A stretch of DNA of 64,000 nt from assembly GCA_008711135.1 (NCBI GenBank), contig VUAW01000006.1, positions 1 through 64,000 on the forward strand. Reading direction: 5' to 3'. The DNA comes from Rhodobacteraceae bacterium LNNU 3342 (GTDB lineage Bacteria > Pseudomonadota > Alphaproteobacteria > Rhodobacterales > Rhodobacteraceae). The notes beneath the pieces were generated by a model. It worked only from the letters and a program-made list of their open reading frames with translations. It was not told the DNA's origin and did not search any database. Positions 57,367 to 64,000 of the stretch are shown here, in pieces. How positions within the stretch are numbered: the first letter of the stretch is position 1; every line of letters begins with the position of its first letter. Position numbers and translations under genes: made by a program.

Positions 57367-58413
57367 TTATCCCTGCGCTTCCGCCTCCTGGCGCAGGGAC
57401 AGCGGCGTACAGCCGAAGCGGCGCCGGAACATCCGGCTCAGGTGCGACGAATCACAAAAGCCGCAGTCGAGAGCGATCTGAGAGATCGACTTTTCACTCG
57501 TCTTGATCAGGTGATGCGCCAGCGACAGGCGAATGCTGAGAAACGCCGCCTGTGGCGACGTGTTCAGCGCCTTCTGAAAATGACGTTCAAGCTGACGCTT
57601 GCTGTGCCCGATCCTGCGGGCGACCTCGGCGACCGGAAACGGTTCGTCGATGTTTTGTTGCATCAGCAGCAAGGCCCGAAGCACGATCGGATCGCGGGTC
57701 TTGAAGTCGAGCGTGATGCCCGGCTGCGGCTTTTCAGCCTGAAGCGCCTCGTCGATGATCATGATGTGCAGGCTCTTGTTCGCCTGCGCGCGGCCGACAT
57801 GCTTGTCCACAAGGAAGGCGGCCAGGTGCGCCGAGCTCGCGCCGCCGGAACAGGTCAGCCGGTCCCGGTCCACGACGAAGATCTGGTCGGTGACGGGGTC
57901 CAGCCCCTCGAACTGTTCAAGGAAGTCGGCATGGTGGAACCAGCTGACACAGCAGCGATAGCCCTTCAGAAGCCCGGCCTGGTGCAGAAGAAATGCGCCG
58001 GTGCACACGCCCACAAGCGGGACGCCCAGCTTCGCCGCCTCGTGCAGGAAGCGGACGTAGGGCGCCTGGAGGGTGGTCGTATCCTCCATCAACCCCCCGA
58101 TGACCACGATGTAGTCGAATCGCGCGGGATCGCCCAGGCGCTCCTTGGGCTGGACGGTGATGCCGCAGCTTGAAGGTACGGCATCCATGTTGTCCGACAG
58201 CACCGTCCACTTGCACAGGATCGGGCGCGACCGGTCGCCTTCATCCGCCGCAAGGCGCAGCACATCGACAAAATTCGCGAAAGCACAAAGGGTAAAGCGC
58301 TTTGCCAGGATGAATCCGACAGACAGCCGGACATCATCGCGGGGCCGCCGGGCCGTCGCATCGGGCCGGGCGCGGGGGGCGGTCACTTTGATTTCGGCGA
58401 CGTGATCCATCAT
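57367..58413 (-). CDS. GlxA-family AraC-type regulator, GbdR-like
   Basis: 348 residues with an N-terminal DJ-1/PfpI-like domain (VGVCTGAFLLHQAG around residue 135) and two C-terminal AraC helix-turn-helix motifs (VAEVARRIGHSKRQLERHF, ISQIALDCGFCDSSHLSRMF). This architecture is shared by GbdR, CdhR and SouR, activators of betaine, carnitine and sarcosine catabolism in Pseudomonas. It sits between the BCCT gene and the etfBA-folD-demethylase operon, divergent from the latter, so it probably activates both in response to betaine or dimethylglycine. Confidence 0.88.
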   Translation of the reverse strand: MMDHVAEIKVTAPRARPDATARRPRDDVRLSVGFILAKRFTLCAFANFVDVLRLAADEGDRSRPILCKWTVLSDNMDAVPSSCGITVQPKERLGDPARFDYIVVIGGLMEDTTTLQAPYVRFLHEAAKLGVPLVGVCTGAFLLHQAGLLKGYRCCVSWFHHADFLEQFEGLDPVTDQIFVVDRDRLTCSGGASSAHLAAFLVDKHVGRAQANKSLHIMIIDEALQAEKPQPGITLDFKTRDPIVLRALLLMQQNIDEPFPVAEVARRIGHSKRQLERHFQKALNTSPQAAFLSIRLSLAHHLIKTSEKSISQIALDCGFCDSSHLSRMFRRRFGCTPLSLRQEAEAQG

Positions 58414-58686
58414 GTCCTGCCGGTGTTAATTTTCTGTCACATCCTGTCGTAGCCTTAATCCGCAGATGACGCAAATGTCCTGTCGGGAAGCGACCGGATA
58501 TTGCAGGGTCAGAACTGGAAGCTTGCCCCCGATCCTTGAAGCGTGGGGCGGGCAGGCAGGAACCGGCAGAGAGGGCATGTGGTCCAGAAAGGGTCGCATC
58601 GGTTCTGTCGCAACAGACAAACCCTGCAGACGCGGGGGTGGAACAACAGGCCCGGTCCGCCGGCGCCACCGCAGAGAGGAATTGAA

Positions 58687-59436
<750 letters not shown>

Positions 59437-59454
59437 ACGGACAGGAATACTGAC

Positions 59455-60390
59455 ATGGCAATTCTTCTTATCGCAGAACATGATGGCGCCACCCTGTCGG
59501 AGCACACGGCGCGGGCGCTGACCGCGGCGACGCAGATCGGCGGCGACGTGGATATCCTGATCGCAGGCAAGAACGCGGCCGCGGCCGCCGACGCTGCTGC
59601 CGGGCTGGCTGGCGTGCGTGCTGTCCTTCTCGCCGAAGCGGATGCGCTGGAGCACCGGCTGGCCGAACCGACCGCCGCACTCATCACCGCGATGGCGGGC
59701 GACTATGACACCATCCTCGCCCCGGCATCGAGCAGTGCCAAGAACATCCTGCCGCGCGTTGCCGCGCTTCTGGACGTGATGCAGGTTTCGGACGTGATCG
59801 AGGTCGTGTCGCGCGACACGTTCAAGCGCCCGATCTATGCCGGCAACGCGATCGAGGTGGTGCAATCCACCGACGCGATCCGCGTGCTGACCATCCGCAG
59901 CTCCAGCTTCGCGGCTGCCGCGGCCTCGGCATCGGCGGCGCCGGTGAAACAGGTGACGGCGGGCGCAGAGGGCGGCAACCTGTCCTCCTTCGTCGAGAAC
60001 CTGCTGTCGCACAGCGACCGGCCGGAACTGGGGTCGGCCAAGATCATCGTGTCGGGCGGGCGCGCGCTGGGTTCCCAGGAACGCTTCAGCGAGATCATCA
60101 ACCCCATCGCCGACAAGCTGGGCGCGGCGGTTGGCGCATCGCGCGCGGCGGTCGACGCGGGCTATGCCCCGAACGACTTCCAAGTCGGGCAGACCGGCAA
60201 GGTCGTGGCGCCGGACCTGTACTTGGCTTGCGGCATCTCCGGGGCGATCCAGCACCTTGCCGGGATGAAGGACAGCAAGATCATCGTCGCGATCAACAAC
60301 GACCCCGAGGCGCCGATCTTCCAAGTGGCCGACTATGGCATCGTCGGCGACCTGTTCGAGGTGCTGCCGGAACTGGAGCGGCAGCTGTGA
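59455..60390 (+). CDS. etfA: electron transfer flavoprotein, alpha subunit
   Basis: 311 residues. N-terminal [20 protein letters not shown] and the C-terminal FAD-binding part [27 protein letters not shown], then [13 protein letters not shown]. The SGGRALGS motif is present. Starts 18 bases after etfB; its stop touches the possible GTG start of folD. Confidence 0.95.
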   Translation: MAILLIAEHDGATLSEHTARALTAATQIGGDVDILIAGKNAAAAADAAAGLAGVRAVLLAEADALEHRLAEPTAALITAMAGDYDTILAPASSSAKNILPRVAALLDVMQVSDVIEVVSRDTFKRPIYAGNAIEVVQSTDAIRVLTIRSSSFAAAAASASAAPVKQVTAGAEGGNLSSFVENLLSHSDRPELGSAKIIVSGGRALGSQERFSEIINPIADKLGAAVGASRAAVDAGYAPNDFQVGQTGKVVAPDLYLACGISGAIQHLAGMKDSKIIVAINNDPEAPIFQVADYGIVGDLFEVLPELERQL

Positions 60391-60419
60391 CGCTGGCCGC
60401 CGCAGCCGAGGATCGCCCG

Positions 60420-61304
60420 GTGACCGCAGCGATCATCGACGGCAAGGGCTACGCCGCGGGCCTTGGCGAGCGGATCGCGGAACAGGTGTCGGCCTTCTCG
60501 GGCCACACCGGCCGCGTGCCGGGGCTGGCCGTGGTGCTGGTCGGCACCGACCCCGCAAGCGAGGTTTACGTGCGCAGCAAGGGCCGCATGGCCCGCAAGC
60601 TGGGCATGGAGAGCTTCGAGCATGTTCTGAGTGAAGATACCTCGCAAGAGGATCTCATGGCGCTGGTCGACAGGCTGAACGCGGATGAAACGGTTGACGG
60701 GATCCTCGTGCAACTGCCGCTGCCGCGCCATCTGGACAGCCTCGCGGTGATCAAGGCGATCGACCCGGCCAAGGACGTGGACGGGCTGCATCCGCTGAAC
60801 GCAGGGTATCTGGCGTCCGGCCTGCCGGGGCTGGTGTCCTGCACGCCGCTGGGGTGCCTGATGCTGCTGCGGTCCAGCCTGGGCGACCTGTCGGGTCTGG
60901 ACGCAATCGTGGTCGGACGCTCGATCCTCGTGGGCAAGCCGATGGCGCAATTGTTGCTGGCGGAAAACTGCACGGTGACGGTGGCCCATTCGCGCACCCG
61001 CGACCTGGAGCGCAGGGTCGCACAGGCCGACATCGTGGTGGCCGCCGTCGGTTCGCCCGAAATGATCCGCGGTGAGTGGATCAAGCCGGGGGCCACGGTC
61101 ATCGACGTGGGCACCAGCCGCGTGATTCGCGACGGTGTTACCCGGCTGGTGGGCGACGTGGACTTTGCCGGGGCCACGACGCGCGCGCGGGCGATCACGC
61201 CGGTGCCGGGCGGGGTGGGGCCAATGACGATCATGTCGCTGATGCACAACACGCTGCTTGCCGCCTTCCGCCGCGCGGGTCTGGCCGCGCCTGAACTGTG
61301 GTGA
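60420..61304 (+). CDS. folD: methylenetetrahydrofolate dehydrogenase/methenyltetrahydrofolate cyclohydrolase
   Basis: 294 residues from GTG 60420 (MTAAIIDGK), with GAGGA seven bases upstream; a GTG at 60387 overlapping the etfA stop is an alternative and would add 11 residues. Catalytic [11 protein letters not shown] region, [36 protein letters not shown] and the closing PGGVGPMTI are intact. Oxidises methylene-THF to formyl-THF. Sitting inside an etf-demethylase operon, it probably handles methylene-THF from dimethylglycine/sarcosine demethylation; PurU then frees formate. Confidence 0.93.
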   Translation: MTAAIIDGKGYAAGLGERIAEQVSAFSGHTGRVPGLAVVLVGTDPASEVYVRSKGRMARKLGMESFEHVLSEDTSQEDLMALVDRLNADETVDGILVQLPLPRHLDSLAVIKAIDPAKDVDGLHPLNAGYLASGLPGLVSCTPLGCLMLLRSSLGDLSGLDAIVVGRSILVGKPMAQLLLAENCTVTVAHSRTRDLERRVAQADIVVAAVGSPEMIRGEWIKPGATVIDVGTSRVIRDGVTRLVGDVDFAGATTRARAITPVPGGVGPMTIMSLMHNTLLAAFRRAGLAAPELW

Positions 61305-61445
61305 CGGGCGACGCGGTTCTGCCTTGGCAAGTCCTTGCAAACGCGTCATCTCTGCACCGTCTTGCGTCGGCCCCCGGGGCCGGCGTTCCGAATCTGAAGG
61401 CCGGTCGGCCATCTTCTTCTGCATCTCGACAACAAGGAAACCACA

Positions 61446-64000
61446 ATGTCTTCTTTTCCTGACAAAGCCCGCGTCGTCATTGTGGGGCTCGGCGGCATTG
61501 TCGGCGCCTCGGTGGCGCATCACCTGATTGAAAACGGCTGGGACGACATTGTCGGGATCGACAAGTCGGGCATCCCCACGGACATCGGTTCCACCGCCCA
61601 TGCGTCCGACTTCTGCTATGCGACCAGCCATGACCTCTTGTCCTGCTGGACGACCATGTACTCCATGGATTTCTACGAGAAGATGGGCAACTACCGCCGG
61701 ATCGGCGGGCTTGAGGTGGCGCGCGTGGGCGACGATGCCCGCATGGCCGAACTGAAGCGCCGCGTCGATTCCGGCCGCGCCTTCGGCACCAATGTCAAGA
61801 TCATCTCTGCCGCCGAGGCGAAGGAGAAGTTCCCCCTGCTCGAGGAAGACCAGATCCAGGGCGCCCTGTGGGATCCGGATGCAGGCCTTGTCGTGCCGCG
61901 GTCGCAGACGGTGGCGGGCAAGCTGGTCGACATGGGCGTGAACGCCGGCAAGCTGAAGATCTTCGCCAACACCCCGGCGCTGGAACTGATCCACGAGAAC
62001 GGCCGCATCAAGGGCGTCAAGACCACCCGCGGGACGATCATGGCTGACCATGTCGTCGTCTGCGCCGGTCTTTGGGGCCGCCTGATCGCCGAGATGGCCG
62101 GCGAGGACCTGCCGGTGATGCCGGTTGACCACCCGCTGACCTTCTTCGGACCCTATGATGAATTTGCCGGCACCGGGCTGGAGATCGGCCGTCCGCTGCT
62201 GCGCGATCAGGGCAACTCTGCCTACCTGCGCGACACCGGCGACCCGAACACGACGGAGGGCGGCCAGATCGAGTGGGGCTATTACTATGAAAAGGACGTG
62301 CGGATGGTTCATCCGCGCGAGCTGCTGGAAAAGCACGAGGCGCGCCTGTCGCCCTCGCAGCGCGACCTGGTTCTGGACGACGTGATCGAACCGCTGGAGC
62401 GGGCGATGGAACTCACCCCGATCCTGGCCGACCTGGGCTTCAACGAAAGCCATTCGTTCAATGGCCTGCTGCAGACCACCACCGACGGGGGCCCGTCGAT
62501 GGGCGAAAGCCGCAAGCTGCGCGGGCTGTGGTACGCCGTCGCCATCTGGGTCAAGGACGGCCCCGGCATGGGCAAGCTGATCGCCGACTGGATGACGAAG
62601 GGCCGGACGGACATCGACCACAACCGCATCGATTACGCGCGCTTCAACGACTTCCAGCTGACCGAGGATTACATCTGGGGTCGTTGCGAGGAAACCGCGG
62701 CCAAGATCTACAACCCGCCGGTCCACCCGCGCGAACCCTTCGCCAACGCCCGCGGCATCCGCCGCTCGCCCTTCCATGAGCGCGAAAAGGAACTGGGCGG
62801 CTACTTCATGGAGCTGGGCGGCTGGGAACGCGCCCACGGCTATGCCGCGAACGAGCATCTGCTTGAGAAATACGCGGATCAGGTCCCGGTGCGCGAGAAT
62901 GAGTGGGACAACCGCCACTTCTGGCGCGTCTCGAACGCCGAGCAGCTGGAGATGAGCGCCGATTGCGGCATCATCAACCTGTCGCACTTCCACATGACGG
63001 ATATCGAGGGGCCGGACCACGTCGCGCTGCTGGAGTGGCTTTGCGCCGCAAAGATCGGCGGGGATGCCAACATCGGCAAGGGTATCTATACCCACATGCT
63101 GGACGAGGAGGGGATGGTTCGCGCCGACTTCACCGTGTTCCGCATGAACGACCGCTGCCGGCTGGTGAACGGCGCCGATGCAGGCCCGCGCGACCTGATC
63201 TACATGCGCCGGGTCGCACAGGACAAAGGCTTTGACGTCACCATCACCGACGTGACCGAGAAGTTCACCACCATCGGCATCTGGGGCCCCAATGCGCGGG
63301 AGAACCTCAAGAAGGTCGTGGCCGACCCGGATGCGCTGGACGTGGCGAACTTCCCCTTTGCCGCCATCCGCCCGATCGAGATCGCGGGCAAGACCGTTTC
63401 AGCCTTCCGCATCTCCTACGTCGGCGAACAGGGCTGGGAACTTCACATGCCCTATGAGGACGGCCTTGCGGTGTGGGATGCGCTGCGCGGTGCGGGCGTC
63501 ATGGCCGTGGGGGTCGAAACCTACGCGAACTCCCGCCGTCTGGAAAAGTCGCTGCGCCTGCAGAACGCCGACCTGCTGACCCAGTACAACCTGTACGAGG
63601 CCGACCTCGCGCGTCCCAAGGTCAAGGAAGCGGACTTTGTCGGCAAGGCCAAGCATCAGGAGTACCGCGAGCGCGCCAACCAGCCGGCGATGCTCTGCAC
63701 GCTGGTGATGACCGACAACGTGGACAGCGAAGGGGTGGCCCGCTACCCGGTCGGCACGCTCCCGGTGATGGACCCGGACACCGGCGAGGTGCTGATCGAC
63801 GAGCTGGGACGCCGCTCCTACACGACCTCGATCGCCTATGGCCCGACCGTCGGCAAGAACATCGCGCTGGCCTACCTGCCTTGGAAATATTGCCAGGAAG
63901 GGCGCAAGCTGAACGTGTCGTATTTCGACGAGATTTATCCCGTCGAGGTGGTTGGCATCGGCTACAAGCCGATCTACGACCCGGAGAACCTGAAGCCGCG
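61446..64000 (+). CDS. dimethylglycine/sarcosine dehydrogenase-like flavoprotein with GcvT domain (runs off the window)
   Basis: At least 851 residues; the frame is still open at the window edge. N-terminal FAD-dependent DAO domain (1-400): dinucleotide turn VVIVGLGGIVGASVAHHL, and STAHASDF where the histidine matches the covalent FAD-binding position of DMGDH. C-terminal folate-binding aminomethyltransferase domain (about 430-830) with GIINLSHFHMTDIEGPD and YVGEQGWELHMP. Demethylates dimethylglycine or sarcosine, giving methylene-THF, electrons going to ETF. The first glycine of GxGxxG appears replaced by leucine when aligned with mammalian DMGDH. AGGAAA precedes the ATG. Related one-step enzymes for other N-methylated substrates cannot be excluded. 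Confidence 0.88.
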   Translation, partial: MSSFPDKARVVIVGLGGIVGASVAHHLIENGWDDIVGIDKSGIPTDIGSTAHASDFCYATSHDLLSCWTTMYSMDFYEKMGNYRRIGGLEVARVGDDARMAELKRRVDSGRAFGTNVKIISAAEAKEKFPLLEEDQIQGALWDPDAGLVVPRSQTVAGKLVDMGVNAGKLKIFANTPALELIHENGRIKGVKTTRGTIMADHVVVCAGLWGRLIAEMAGEDLPVMPVDHPLTFFGPYDEFAGTGLEIGRPLLRDQGNSAYLRDTGDPNTTEGGQIEWGYYYEKDVRMVHPRELLEKHEARLSPSQRDLVLDDVIEPLERAMELTPILADLGFNESHSFNGLLQTTTDGGPSMGESRKLRGLWYAVAIWVKDGPGMGKLIADWMTKGRTDIDHNRIDYARFNDFQLTEDYIWGRCEETAAKIYNPPVHPREPFANARGIRRSPFHEREKELGGYFMELGGWERAHGYAANEHLLEKYADQVPVRENEWDNRHFWRVSNAEQLEMSADCGIINLSHFHMTDIEGPDHVALLEWLCAAKIGGDANIGKGIYTHMLDEEGMVRADFTVFRMNDRCRLVNGADAGPRDLIYMRRVAQDKGFDVTITDVTEKFTTIGIWGPNARENLKKVVADPDALDVANFPFAAIRPIEIAGKTVSAFRISYVGEQGWELHMPYEDGLAVWDALRGAGVMAVGVETYANSRRLEKSLRLQNADLLTQYNLYEADLARPKVKEADFVGKAKHQEYRERANQPAMLCTLVMTDNVDSEGVARYPVGTLPVMDPDTGEVLIDELGRRSYTTSIAYGPTVGKNIALAYLPWKYCQEGRKLNVSYFDEIYPVEVVGIGYKPIYDPENLKP

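Noticed and set aside
60333-63095. A 920-codon open frame on the minus strand
   Set aside because: Antisense to folD and the demethylase gene, both with intact motifs; no recognisable domain.

Overview
The window is GC-rich and densely coded. It reads as the chromosome or a large replicon of an alphaproteobacterium, most likely a member of the Rhodobacterales/Paracoccaceae. That placement is an inference from the red-type (form IC) RubisCO operon with cbbX, the TRAP transporters, the PurU/FolD/dimethylglycine-dehydrogenase cluster and general codon style; no rRNA or tRNA gene was found that could settle it.

Layout. 1-1538: decayed DNA with the C-terminal remnant of an RTX protein. 1539-2723: glutathione-independent formaldehyde dehydrogenase. 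2724-3652: non-coding DNA with an IS5-type transposase scrap. 3653-9277: two large PAS-GGDEF-EAL proteins on the minus strand. 9820-12392: an exported three-gene unit (Tat-exported flavin amine oxidase, c-type cytochrome, Sec-exported RidA). 12393-14437: IS remnants around a DUF2270 membrane protein. 14438-15790: an RTX repeat protein. 16016-22838: a TRAP transporter, short-chain dehydrogenase, enoyl-CoA hydratase and acyl-CoA ligase, with a divergent MarR regulator; this looks like uptake and CoA-dependent breakdown of a carboxylic acid. 23004-26257: membrane-fused spermidine-synthase-like protein, AEC transporter, small exported protein.

26619-38626 is a complete Calvin-cycle operon: divergent cbbR, then cbbF-P-T-G-A-L-S-X-E-Z-Y. 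It begins in the order typical of form II operons (F-P-T-G-A) but continues with form IC cbbLS and cbbX. 38790-39888 is a frameshifted chemoreceptor pseudogene. 40157-41957 is queC-queD-queE preceded by a recognisable preQ1-I riboswitch. 42382-44007 encodes a cyclooxygenase-like haem peroxidase. 44160-46597 holds remnants of a TRAP system followed by intact pxpB and pxpC (5-oxoprolinase subunits). 46725-54147 contains a VOC protein, an Orn/Lys/Arg decarboxylase, an exported alpha/beta hydrolase, a fatty acid desaturase, a WGR protein, DUF4260 and a LysR regulator.

54186-64000 is a methylamine-type C1 module: purU, a BCCT (betaine-type) transporter, a GlxA/GbdR-like regulator, etfB-etfA-folD and a dimethylglycine-dehydrogenase-like flavoprotein that runs off the right edge. 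The genes fit together as: uptake of betaine, oxidative demethylation with electrons passed to a dedicated ETF, C1 units moved through tetrahydrofolate by FolD and released as formate by PurU. Formaldehyde dehydrogenase at the left end and the Calvin operon could use the resulting C1/CO2.

The most noteworthy items are the exported oxidase-cytochrome-RidA unit, the cyclooxygenase homologue that keeps the tyrosine and proximal histidine but appears to have lost the distal histidine, the preQ1-I riboswitch, and the hybrid cbb operon.
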